Shown one piece after another: positions 8,141-15,598 of a stretch of DNA of 19,027 bases. Under the pieces are notes generated by a model. The model saw only the letters and a program-made list of their open reading frames with translations, was not told the DNA's origin and searched no databases. The position numbers were made by a program, and so were the translations under genes. The stretch covers positions 1 to 19,027 of the forward strand of contig CACZSO010000192.1 of assembly GCA_902783795.1 (NCBI GenBank). The letters run 5' to 3'. The first letter of the stretch is position 1, and every line of letters starts with the position of its first letter. The DNA is from an uncultured Eubacteriales bacterium. Lineage in GTDB: Bacteria > Bacillota > Clostridia > Lachnospirales > Lachnospiraceae.

Positions 8141-9496
8141 TCAGGCTTCTTCCCGGGTCAGGTTCTTCAGCCAGATATATTTCCTGATCCGCCAGGGCAG
8201 GACCGGGACCTTCACGATCTCATCCAGACACATGACCACGAAAACGAGCATTACCGGCCAGTGGAACACGAAGCAGCCCAGAAGAGCCAGGGGAATGGCG
8301 AAGCACCAGGTGGCAAAGAAGACGCTGATGGCGTCATAGCGGCTGTCTCCACCTGCCCGGAAGACGCCGCAGGTATAGAGGGTGTTGAAGCAGTAGGCGA
8401 ACATGTAGAAGGCCATGAAGATCAGCATCCGCACCAGATAATATTTAGCCTGAGGCTCCAGCACATAGAAGGTGTAGACCAGGAAGCCCACCAGGGCTGT
8501 CAGGAATACGTTGATGGCTCCGTTTATATAACAGACCTTCCAGATCCGCCGTTCGTAGACCTTTGCCTTCTCCAGGAGATTGGCGCCTAGGAGATGACCT
8601 ATCATGATGGCCACGCCGCTTCCCAGACCCTGGGTGACGAACTGGATCAATTCCTGGGCCACAGCTGTTACCGAATAGGCCGCCACCGCATCTGTTCCCA
8701 GATGTCCGATGATATAGGAGTGGGCGGTAATACTCAAGCCCCAGCATAGGCTGCTGGCCAGCATACCGGGAATGATCTTCCAGATGTCTTTTTCATACTG
8801 CTTTGAGAAATAGGCCAGGCTTTCCTTATCGGGGCTGATGGTTTTATGTTTATGAGCCCAGACCAGGCACCAGGCCAGAGAAATAAGCTGAACGGCAATG
8901 GTGGAGTAAGCGGAACCGACGGCACCCAGGGCTGGAAAAGGCCCGATACCGTAAATCAGGAAGAGGTCCGCGATCATGTCCGTGATGACGGTCACCGCGG
9001 ATATCTTCACGGTCATGTTCACGAAACCGGAGACACGCATCATCATAAGATAACAAGAGGCGATCCCGGAAAAAACGTAGGAAAAACTCACCACTCTTAA
9101 GTAAGAGGAACCGATCCGGATCAGTTCCTCTTCCGGCGTGAAGAAGGCCATCAGTTTTCCGGGGATCAGAAAGGCCGGAAGGAAAAAGAAAAGAGAGATA
9201 CCGGCGGCGTACCTAAGGGACATGGCGGCAAAGCGCTTAGCGTTCTTATAATCCTGCTTTCCCCAGTACTGGGCTACCAGGACGCTGACAGAGCCCACTG
9301 CGGCACCACTGAAGAGGTACATGACAAAGGAGATCTGATTGGCCAGGGATACTGCAGCTATGGCGTCCTGAGTCAGCCTTCCCAGCATCAGGGCGTCGGA
9401 TGCTCCTACCAGGGCGGTCAAAAGCCCCTGGAGCGCCAGAGGAACGGCAAGGGAGACCAGTTCTTTGTTGAATTCTTTTTTCTCTGCGGCAGTCAT
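8141..9496 (-). CDS. MATE family multidrug or metabolite efflux protein
   Basis: A 451-residue integral membrane protein of the multi-antimicrobial extrusion family, exporting organic cations or drugs in exchange for Na+ or H+. It shows the typical two-bundle layout of about 12 helices. The N-terminal half has LAVPLALQGLLTALVGASDALMLG and the signature SVLVAQYWGKQD. The second half repeats the pattern with VTQGLGSGVAIMIGHLLGA and the motif CGVFRAGGDSRYDA. Length is normal for the family. The ATG at 9496 has AAAGGAA (9508-9514) at a rather long 11-nt spacing. It is driven by a consensus promoter divergent from the carboxylesterase promoter. No clear terminator follows it, so some read-through into the MFS gene is possible. 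Substrate unknown. Confidence 0.95.
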   Translation of the reverse strand: MTAAEKKEFNKELVSLAVPLALQGLLTALVGASDALMLGRLTQDAIAAVSLANQISFVMYLFSGAAVGSVSVLVAQYWGKQDYKNAKRFAAMSLRYAAGISLFFFLPAFLIPGKLMAFFTPEEELIRIGSSYLRVVSFSYVFSGIASCYLMMMRVSGFVNMTVKISAVTVITDMIADLFLIYGIGPFPALGAVGSAYSTIAVQLISLAWCLVWAHKHKTISPDKESLAYFSKQYEKDIWKIIPGMLASSLCWGLSITAHSYIIGHLGTDAVAAYSVTAVAQELIQFVTQGLGSGVAIMIGHLLGANLLEKAKVYERRIWKVCYINGAINVFLTALVGFLVYTFYVLEPQAKYYLVRMLIFMAFYMFAYCFNTLYTCGVFRAGGDSRYDAISVFFATWCFAIPLALLGCFVFHWPVMLVFVVMCLDEIVKVPVLPWRIRKYIWLKNLTREEA

Positions 9497-9534
9497 ACGT
9501 CTGTGAATTCCTTTATTTTTTCAAAAGTCACTTC

Positions 9535-9564
9535 ATTATAGCAGGGGAGCTTTGGAAGTGTCAA
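9535..9564 (-). promoter_or_regulatory. Promoter of the MATE gene
   Basis: On the minus strand, a perfect TTGACA (9559-9564), an 18-nt spacer and a perfect TATAAT (9535-9540). It implies a start near 9528 and a leader of about 30 nt. Confidence 0.85.
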
Positions 9565-9600
9565 CAAGGAGCAGGTTTTACATACAGGGTCATACGGGGA

Positions 9601-9629
9601 TTGACAGTGTCCGGAATTATTGATAAGGT
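9601..9629 (+). promoter_or_regulatory. Promoter of the carboxylesterase gene
   Basis: TTGACA (9601-9606), a 17-nt spacer and TAAGGT (9624-9629), preceded by TGA, which makes an extended -10. Start predicted near 9636. It is back-to-back with the MATE promoter, with only 36 nt between the two -35 boxes, so one regulator could control both. Confidence 0.75.
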
Positions 9630-9662
9630 ATGGTCTCAGAAGTATTACCGGAGTAAAGTACC

Positions 9663-11459
9663 ATGAAAGAAAAAAACAGTAAAAAAAGAGGACGTGTGTT
9701 CTGGCGGATCCTGCTGATAGTCATTGCCCTGGTGATGGCAGCAGTGCTGGAACTGAATAAGCATACGATCTTAGGATGGATCCTGATAGGTGTGATCCTC
9801 CTGGGTTTCGCTGTCTTGCGGATAAAAAAACTTGACGCGGCAGCTCGTGGAATTCGTTTTTTGTCCTGGTGCGGCCTGTTTCTGGTCCTGGCAGGGATCC
9901 TGTGGATGACCTGGCCGCCGGTGAAGGCAGTCCCTGCCGTAAAGGGGAAAACAGGCGGGATAACAGGCGTTGTCAGCACGAAAAAGGGTGATGTGACAGG
10001 CGTTTACACAGAGGACCGGGCTGTGGAGGTCTATACAGGCATCCCCTATGCGAAACCTCCCGTCGGGGAACTTCGCTGGAAAGAGCCGCAGCCTGCAGAA
10101 GCCTGGGAAGGAGTGCTGGCAGCGGATCATTTTGCGCCCATGTCCATGCAGACCACAAGACTGCCCATCTATAATTCTCTGGCGCAGATCATCGGCTATC
10201 ATGATTATAAGATCTCCTTATTGGACAATCACCGGCCTCCGGTCAGTGAGGATTCGCTGTATCTGAATATCTGGAAGCCGGCGGGAGAGACCGGGGGGCT
10301 GCCCGTACTGGTCTATATCCATGGCGGATCCCTGCAGACAGGCCAGCCCTGGTATGAGGATTACAGCGGGGAAGCCCTGGCCCGGGATGGGGTGATTGTG
10401 GTCAATATGGGCTACCGTCTGGGGATCTTCGGCTTTTTTGCGGACAATGAGCTGATAAACGAATCGGAGAACGGTTCCACCGGAAACTACGGTCTGCTGG
10501 ACCAGATCATGGCCCTTCAGTGGGTGCAGGACAATATCAGTGCCTTCGGCGGGGATCCGGATAATGTGACCCTGGCCGGGGAATCTGCTGGCTCCGCCTG
10601 CGTAACGGCCTTATGCACTTCACCTCTGGCGAAAGGCCTTTTCCGCCGGGCCGTGGGAGAGAGTTCCACCGTCACAGCACAAAAGCCAGCCCATTCCTTC
10701 CGTCTTCTAAAAGATGCTTTGGAAGCCGGCGCTGCAACGAAGTCCCGGCTGAAGGTGGGAACCTTGGCGGAGCTCAGGGCACTTCCGGCAGAAAAACTGG
10801 TAGGAGAGCTGGCCCGGCATCATCATATGACGGTGGATGGCTATGTATTGCCCGAAACGCCTTATGAAGCTTATCAAAAGGGCATTCATAACGAAGAAGC
10901 CCAGCTGCACGGTTTCAATAAAGACGAAGCCGCTCCCTTCATCCTGTTCAGCCAGGCGAATCTGAAGAACTATGAAGAAAAGATAAAAAGATCCTTTAAG
11001 GAGCCTTATGCCGCGCAGGTCCTCTCTTTATTCCCTGCCTCTACGGACCGGGAAGCCAGAGAGCAGTGGGCCAGGATCTATTCGGCGGTGCTCTTTACTT
11101 ACGGCCATTACTGCTGGGAACGCCAGGCTCTGGAGAATCGGATCCCGTCGTATGTCTACTATTTTGTTAAGGAAAACGGGCGGCTCAGCGCCTGGCACAG
11201 CGGTGAGGAGGTCTATCTGTACGGCAATATTCCCGCGGATTCTGCGCTGTATGATGATAAGGACCGGGCCTTAAGCCGGGCTATGAAGCAGTATTACCTG
11301 AACTTCATCAAATACGGTGATCCCAACGGAGAAGGCCTGCCGGAATGGCCTGCTTCCTCCGGAAAGGATGAGGTCATGGTTTTCGGGGATGAGCTGTCTT
11401 TGGAGGCAGCACCTTATATAGAATTATACAAGATCCTGGATGAGATGTACGCCGAATAA
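9663..11459 (+). CDS. Membrane-anchored type-B carboxylesterase/lipase
   Basis: An alpha/beta-hydrolase of the carboxylesterase type B family, hydrolysing carboxylic esters. The 598-residue protein starts with a basic segment and three hydrophobic helices (about 12-29, 36-53, 66-84), then the esterase domain from about residue 100. Signatures: VYTGIPYAKPPVGELRW, EDSLYLNIWKP, oxyanion-hole HGG at 220-222, nucleophile S308 in GESAGS, acid E422 in FNKDEA, and general base H512 in AWHSGEE. The triad is complete. Bacterial relatives are usually soluble at about 490 residues, so the extra 100 residues are the membrane module. With three helices and a basic N-terminus inside, the catalytic domain probably faces outward. 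GGAG (9650-9653) lies 9 nt before the start. It has its own promoter and is convergent with the acetyltransferase gene. The natural substrate is unknown. Confidence 0.93.
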   Translation: MKEKNSKKRGRVFWRILLIVIALVMAAVLELNKHTILGWILIGVILLGFAVLRIKKLDAAARGIRFLSWCGLFLVLAGILWMTWPPVKAVPAVKGKTGGITGVVSTKKGDVTGVYTEDRAVEVYTGIPYAKPPVGELRWKEPQPAEAWEGVLAADHFAPMSMQTTRLPIYNSLAQIIGYHDYKISLLDNHRPPVSEDSLYLNIWKPAGETGGLPVLVYIHGGSLQTGQPWYEDYSGEALARDGVIVVNMGYRLGIFGFFADNELINESENGSTGNYGLLDQIMALQWVQDNISAFGGDPDNVTLAGESAGSACVTALCTSPLAKGLFRRAVGESSTVTAQKPAHSFRLLKDALEAGAATKSRLKVGTLAELRALPAEKLVGELARHHHMTVDGYVLPETPYEAYQKGIHNEEAQLHGFNKDEAAPFILFSQANLKNYEEKIKRSFKEPYAAQVLSLFPASTDREAREQWARIYSAVLFTYGHYCWERQALENRIPSYVYYFVKENGRLSAWHSGEEVYLYGNIPADSALYDDKDRALSRAMKQYYLNFIKYGDPNGEGLPEWPASSGKDEVMVFGDELSLEAAPYIELYKILDEMYAE

Positions 11460-11480
11460 GCTGGTATCTGCATCAGCTTA
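11457..11480. repeat. Inverted repeat at the end of the carboxylesterase gene
   Basis: TAAGCTG (11457-11463) and CAGCTTA (11474-11480) can form a 7-bp stem with a 10-nt loop overlapping the esterase stop codon. No T-run follows on either strand, so it is at best a weak terminator for the convergent gene pair. Confidence 0.4.
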
Positions 11481-11518
11481 TGAAGATGACATGAAAGACG
11501 GGGTCTATTTAGAAAGGA

Positions 11519-12748
11519 TCATGAAGCATAGATCAGTTTTTTCTGAAAGACCTGAGTTAAGGTTTCCTGATTTTTACAAAGGACGGTGCCTTCTCTGTAA
11601 ACGGCCTGGTCCAGGCTGAGAAGTCCGGCGCAAAGCTGGGAGAAAGTCCTGATATCAAGCACCAGATCGGCCTCTTTTTCAGTGCCGCCCTTTGAAACAT
11701 CGACCGTTTTGCCATCCTGATAGTTTACGGTGAATATTCCTGAATTTTCCTCCAGAAAATCGTCTTTCAGACAGAGGGTATAAGAGCCCTTTCCTTCCGG
11801 CTGTTTCATCAGGGTCAGGACTTTTTCCGGATCCAGGACTCTTCCCATCAGGTGGCCGCCCAGGGTCTGCTCCACATGGTCGCATTCGGAGATCAGGACA
11901 GAAAGGTCGATGTGGTCAGGCACACTGATGATGACATTGATCAGCTTGGCCCGCATGCCGTAGACAAAGCCCATGACGTTTTTGAAGGCTTCAGGACTGT
12001 CATAGATCAGTTCGGTGATGCGCATATCTCCGGTAAAAGGACCTTCCGGACCGAAGTCATAAACGAATTTCAGGTAAGCACGGTCGCCGGTCTCATCGGA
12101 AAAGATATAAGTATAGGACTGTTTGTCACGGGAGAACCAGTCAGCCTGGCCTACCTCGCCGTTGCCCCGGTAGACCCAGTCTTTATCTGAACGCAGATCT
12201 GCCAGATTCCGGGTCTGAATGTAGGCTTCGTACATCCTGCGGAGAGACGCCAGTTCTTTTTCCGAACGGACCTGACGGACATCGTAGCTTAAGGAGAAGT
12301 TTTTCAGTTCGCCCACCGGCAGTTTCTGGGTCATGCCTTTTGAGATAAGATCGAAACCGAACTTACGGTAAAAAGCAAAGGAGAAGGGGTGCAGGACGGC
12401 AAAAACATCGCCCCGTGCCCTGAAATCCCGGAGAACGGCAGCCATCAGCCTGCGTACATTGCCGCCGTTGCAGTATTCCGGAAGAGAAGCTACCATGTTT
12501 ACTTCACTGAGGGGGATGATGTTTCCGTCAAACATGACCTTCCGGGTCGAGGTGACAAAGCTGGTGTGCATGATACCTTCCTCATCAAAGACGCCCCAGG
12601 CTTCTTCATTCCTTTCCTCTTCCCCGCTGGCCTGTTTTTTGAACGTTTCTTCGGATTTCTTTTCGTCCCAGCCATGCAGAAAAGCGGTGCCTATGATGCG
12701 GTCGCTTTCCATCCATTCTTCCCATCTGTCAAGTTTTCTGATTTCCAT
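11519..12748 (-). CDS. Eis-like GNAT N-acetyltransferase
   Basis: A 409-residue protein with the three-part layout of the Eis family: an N-terminal GNAT domain, a second GNAT-like domain, and a C-terminal SCP2-like domain (from about residue 305, ending in a free carboxylate that is functional in Eis). The first domain shows VNMVASLPEYCNGGNVRRLM followed by HPFSFAFYRKFGFD. Mycobacterial Eis acetylates aminoglycosides and lysine side chains; the substrate here is unknown. The acetyl-CoA loop normally begins with arginine (RxxG), but here it is cysteine (CNGG; codon TGC, one transition from CGC). AAAGGAG (12755-12761) lies 6 nt before the ATG. An intrinsic terminator in the leader precedes this site, suggesting regulated read-through. 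It is a single gene with its own promoter. Confidence 0.88.
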   Translation of the reverse strand: MEIRKLDRWEEWMESDRIIGTAFLHGWDEKKSEETFKKQASGEEERNEEAWGVFDEEGIMHTSFVTSTRKVMFDGNIIPLSEVNMVASLPEYCNGGNVRRLMAAVLRDFRARGDVFAVLHPFSFAFYRKFGFDLISKGMTQKLPVGELKNFSLSYDVRQVRSEKELASLRRMYEAYIQTRNLADLRSDKDWVYRGNGEVGQADWFSRDKQSYTYIFSDETGDRAYLKFVYDFGPEGPFTGDMRITELIYDSPEAFKNVMGFVYGMRAKLINVIISVPDHIDLSVLISECDHVEQTLGGHLMGRVLDPEKVLTLMKQPEGKGSYTLCLKDDFLEENSGIFTVNYQDGKTVDVSKGGTEKEADLVLDIRTFSQLCAGLLSLDQAVYREGTVLCKNQETLTQVFQKKLIYAS

Positions 12749-12760
12749 ACTTTACTCCTT

Positions 12761-12823
12761 TCATGAAAAAAGCGCCGGATAAAGCTGCAGGCATTTCAGC
12801 CTGTGCCTTATCCGGCGCATCAT
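12761..12823 (-). CDS. Possible leader peptide ORF upstream of the acetyltransferase
   Basis: An ATGATG at 12823 (minus strand) opens a 20-codon frame, MMRRIRHRLK then CLQLYPALFS, ending at TGA just before the acetyltransferase ribosome site. The frame runs through the whole terminator hairpin and T-tract, so a translating ribosome would block hairpin formation. Ribosome-site evidence is weak: AGGAA abuts the first ATG and lies 3 nt before the second, while a better GGAGG is 18 nt upstream with a small hairpin between. It may be chance. Confidence 0.25.
   Translation of the reverse strand: MMRRIRHRLKCLQLYPALFS
12766..12818 (-). terminator. Leader terminator (putative attenuator) of the acetyltransferase gene
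   Basis: On the minus strand, a perfect 11-bp outer stem (12808-12818 with 12772-12782, GCGCCGGATAA type) continues into an inner stem (12799-12806 with 12784-12792) with one bulge, a 6-nt loop, and then six T (12771-12766). It ends 5 nt before the ribosome site and about 80 nt after the predicted transcription start. Placed there, it would stop transcription before the gene unless relieved. Confidence 0.75.
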
Positions 12824-12858
12824 TTCCTGTGAATGATATGCCCTCCGAGCATGGATGT

Positions 12859-12887
12859 ATTATAACACACGGATCTGTCAATGTCTA
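12859..12887 (-). promoter_or_regulatory. Promoter of the acetyltransferase gene
   Basis: On the minus strand, TAGACA (12882-12887), a 17-nt spacer and a perfect TATAAT (12859-12864). A perfect TTGACA at 12876-12881 is too close (11 nt) to serve this -10. Predicted start near 12852, giving a leader of about 104 nt. The 12749-13075 gap between genes holds this leader and promoter plus the divergent promoter of the next operon; I see nothing else in it. Confidence 0.7.
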
Positions 12888-12993
12888 CAGGAAAGTCTTA
12901 TTTTCAGAACAGACTGGTATTTATGACAGACTGACCACTGTTGAAAGATCATAAAAAACCGGAACATTCACTTCCCGGCACAGCCCGGTAAGC

Positions 12994-13022
12994 TTGACGG
13001 GTACTATGACCTGTGATACGAT
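12994..13022 (+). promoter_or_regulatory. Promoter of the solute-binding protein operon
   Basis: TTGACG (12994-12999), a 17-nt spacer and TACGAT (13017-13022) preceded by TGA, an extended -10. Start predicted near 13029. This rules out the upstream in-frame GTG at 13013, which falls inside the promoter. Confidence 0.75.
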
Positions 13023-13075
13023 ATATCATGATAAACCGTACAGAAAAAGACTGTCGGATAGGGAGAGAATGTTCC

Positions 13076-14680
13076 ATGTATTTTCCGAATAAGACCAGAC
13101 GGCGCTCATCAGTAATGATCATCCTGGTGATCCTGATATGTCTTTGCCCGATATCCTGTGAAAGCAGGACTGATGTGACCGGAGAAGTGACCTCCGAAGC
13201 AGAAACTTCACAAAAAACACAAGAAGAGATAACACCTGCCTACCGGGCTTTGATGCCGGTGATCGTGGCAAAGCTGAACTGGCCCCATAGAGATGCCGTG
13301 CTGGATAGGCTGGGCGATATGATCAAAAACGATACCGGGATCGAAGTGACATTTATCCCGGTAGACCTTCTGAACGCCTTTAATGATACCATGAACCGGC
13401 TGTATGCAGGAACTTCCTTCGACATAGCTTTTACCGATGATGAACGCTGTAATGTCAGCGAGCTTTATGAGAATGGATTCTTACTGGATCTTATGGATGT
13501 CAGGGAAGAACTTGATGGAGCCATGGCTGTTATCGGTCCAGAGATGGTGGAAGCCTCCATGAAAGACGGACGGCTGTTATCCTTGCCATGTCTGCGTTTC
13601 CGCGGGGATGCCTTTGGATTTGTAATGAGGAAAGACCTGCTGGAAGAGGCAGGGTATTCAGAATTTGATCTGATATCAGGAGATCTGGATCAGCTGTCGG
13701 AGATCTTCAGCCGGGTCTATTATGCTCATCCGGATATGAGGATGATCGATGAGGACGGGGCATATTTTCTGGATCATGATGACATCTTTGCCATGAATCA
13801 GAAACATACAGATACCCTGGAAGATGGATTCGGTGTGTTGGATCATTACGGACAGACCTGGTCGGTCACGAATTATTATGAATCGGACTTTTTCAGAGAA
13901 GCTGTTTCATATCTGCAGGACTGGGGGAGGAGCGGATATATGAAGACCCCCATGAAACCAGACTATGACCCTTACGGATCTTTCTCCGATAAAGTAAAAA
14001 GCGGCGCGGTATTCGGCGGCTTCCGGCACATCTCTCCGGAAACGGCCAGTGTGATATCAGAGGAATGCTCGAGGGAAATGGTCGTTTTTCCTGTCACCAA
14101 ATATATGCTGCAGAGGACATACGGCCGTGGCTACGGGATCCCGAAAACCTCAAAAGATCCGGTCATGGCAGCCCGGCTTTTAAATTATATTTTCTGCTCT
14201 GCCTCTTATAATGATACCCTGAACTGGGGCGTGGAAGGTTTAGACTGGACAGCCGCAGATGAAGATACGGCAGTTTTCCCGGAAGGGGTCACCAAAGAGA
14301 ACAGCGGCTGGCATAACGACCTGGGCTATCTTTACCCGAACCAGAGAACAGGCCACGTTTTTTACGGAAATGATCCGGAAGTATTCAGCAGATTATGGCC
14401 GGATGCGGAAAGAAAGGCCATGAAAAGCCTGGCTTATGACTTTTATTTTGAAGCCAAAGGCCTGGAGGATATCAGATCGGCCCTTGAAAACATCCGTTTC
14501 AGCTATTTATTCTCCTTCAGCGGACTGATGACAGATCAGGATGCGATGCAGCGTGCAGAAGATCTGAATAAAGAACTTTATGAGGCCGGCCTTACAGAGT
14601 ATATGGCGGAAAAACAGGAAAGACTAGATGAATGGCGGAAGAAAAATGATAAGCTGTCTGATAAGCCTGCGGGAGAATAA
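13076..14680 (+). CDS. Extracellular solute-binding protein, probable lipoprotein
   Basis: A 534-residue periplasmic-binding-protein-like protein of the family 1 (carbohydrate/oligopeptide ABC) type. The N-terminus has a basic KTRRR, a hydrophobic core (residues 11-24) and C28 in CPISCES as likely lipidation site, though proline at -3 is unusual for a lipobox. Residues 29-50 are a Ser/Thr/Glu-rich linker. The mature domain contains FDIAFTDDERCNVSELYENGFLLDL and KSGAVFGG, and ends with LNKELYEAGLTEYMAEKQERLDEW, as in LplA-type binding proteins. I chose the ATG at 13076 because GGGAGAG lies at 13061-13067, the signal peptide begins there, and upstream starts fall in or next to the promoter. No ABC permease or ATPase gene is nearby, so it must share a transporter encoded elsewhere or act as a sensor. 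It is the first gene of a four-gene unit. Confidence 0.87.
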   Translation: MYFPNKTRRRSSVMIILVILICLCPISCESRTDVTGEVTSEAETSQKTQEEITPAYRALMPVIVAKLNWPHRDAVLDRLGDMIKNDTGIEVTFIPVDLLNAFNDTMNRLYAGTSFDIAFTDDERCNVSELYENGFLLDLMDVREELDGAMAVIGPEMVEASMKDGRLLSLPCLRFRGDAFGFVMRKDLLEEAGYSEFDLISGDLDQLSEIFSRVYYAHPDMRMIDEDGAYFLDHDDIFAMNQKHTDTLEDGFGVLDHYGQTWSVTNYYESDFFREAVSYLQDWGRSGYMKTPMKPDYDPYGSFSDKVKSGAVFGGFRHISPETASVISEECSREMVVFPVTKYMLQRTYGRGYGIPKTSKDPVMAARLLNYIFCSASYNDTLNWGVEGLDWTAADEDTAVFPEGVTKENSGWHNDLGYLYPNQRTGHVFYGNDPEVFSRLWPDAERKAMKSLAYDFYFEAKGLEDIRSALENIRFSYLFSFSGLMTDQDAMQRAEDLNKELYEAGLTEYMAEKQERLDEWRKKNDKLSDKPAGE

Positions 14681-14743
14681 TAAGGCTGGAGTAAAGAACA
14701 GCGTGAAGAAGTCCGGCCCGGGGAGGGACGGAGAAAGGAACCT

Positions 14744-15583
14744 ATGAAGCTTACAGCTGCCACATTTAATGTGGATATCAAAGAACCTCAGGACCCTGCG
14801 CTTTACCGGGAACTCATGGCAGAAAACGGCGTGGAGATCTGGGGGCTGCAGGAGGTGGATCAGTACACCCGCCGGTATGAGAAGATGTACGAAACGGATC
14901 CTCTGCCGGGATACTGTGGAGACAGGTACAAAGATGCTTTTTTCGCCAGAGCCGTGGATTTCAGTGAAAACGGAGGCTACGGGAATGCCGCAGTCAGTAT
15001 GTATCCTTTCCTGGAAAAGGAAGCCTTTCATCTTTACAGTGATGACCCGGAACCGGAAAAGATGAGAGAAAAATTCAGGGCCTGCTATAAAAAAGTGGAC
15101 TGCAGAAGACCGCTGACTCTGGCTTCCCAGATCAGTGTCTGGGGACCGGGAGGCCTCGTGAGCAAAGGGGCTGTAGAGCCCAGGGGTTATGGCCGTGTGG
15201 TATTTGAGAAAGAGGGATATAAGATCGCCTTCTTCTTTACTCATCTGACTTTTGAAAAGGAGAGTATTCGAAAACAGCAGATGGAGATACTGAAAGAAGC
15301 CATGAAAAATGACCCGGTACCTTACAGGATCCTGGTAGGAGATTTCAATGCGGACCAGGGCACTTATGAATTTGATACTTTCCGGGAAAATTTCAGTATG
15401 GCCAATGGCCTGGAGGGTGTCTGGCTGGATACGTTTAAGAAACGAAGCGGACAGATGAAAGTCTGTTCGGTAGACAATATCATTGTCTCAAAAAATATAA
15501 ACATCACGAATGTCCGTATGATCGATACGATGAAGCTGTCGGATCACCGGGCGTTAGCCGCAGATCTGGAATTAACAGAATAA
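14744..15583 (+). CDS. Endonuclease/exonuclease/phosphatase (EEP) family protein
   Basis: A 279-residue metal-dependent phosphoesterase of the DNase I-like fold, whose members cleave nucleic acids, inositol phosphates or sphingomyelin. All core motifs are present: N9 (TFNVD), metal-binding E37 (GLQEVD), YGNAAVSMYPF (79-89), H167 (THLTFE), D200 and N202 (GDFNAD), D244 (VDNIIVS) and D267-H268 (LSDHRAL). It should therefore be active. There is no signal peptide or membrane helix, so it is cytoplasmic. AAAGGAA lies just before the ATG. It follows the solute-binding gene by 63 nt with no terminator, and the next gene starts 15 nt after its stop, so it belongs to the same operon. The substrate is unknown; DNA-repair AP endonuclease is less likely given the operon setting. 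Confidence 0.88.
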   Translation: MKLTAATFNVDIKEPQDPALYRELMAENGVEIWGLQEVDQYTRRYEKMYETDPLPGYCGDRYKDAFFARAVDFSENGGYGNAAVSMYPFLEKEAFHLYSDDPEPEKMREKFRACYKKVDCRRPLTLASQISVWGPGGLVSKGAVEPRGYGRVVFEKEGYKIAFFFTHLTFEKESIRKQQMEILKEAMKNDPVPYRILVGDFNADQGTYEFDTFRENFSMANGLEGVWLDTFKKRSGQMKVCSVDNIIVSKNINITNVRMIDTMKLSDHRALAADLELTE

Positions 15584-15598
15584 TGAAAGGAGAAACAG

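Noticed and set aside
12763..12954. 63-codon plus-strand frame across the acetyltransferase leader
   Set aside because: It reads through the terminator hairpin and promoter of the opposite strand; there is no ribosome site in a sensible position and no domain.
13013..13075. Upstream GTG/ATG starts for the solute-binding protein
   Set aside because: The GTG lies in the promoter's -10 region and the ATG at 13028 is at the predicted transcription start; a proper signal peptide starts at 13076.
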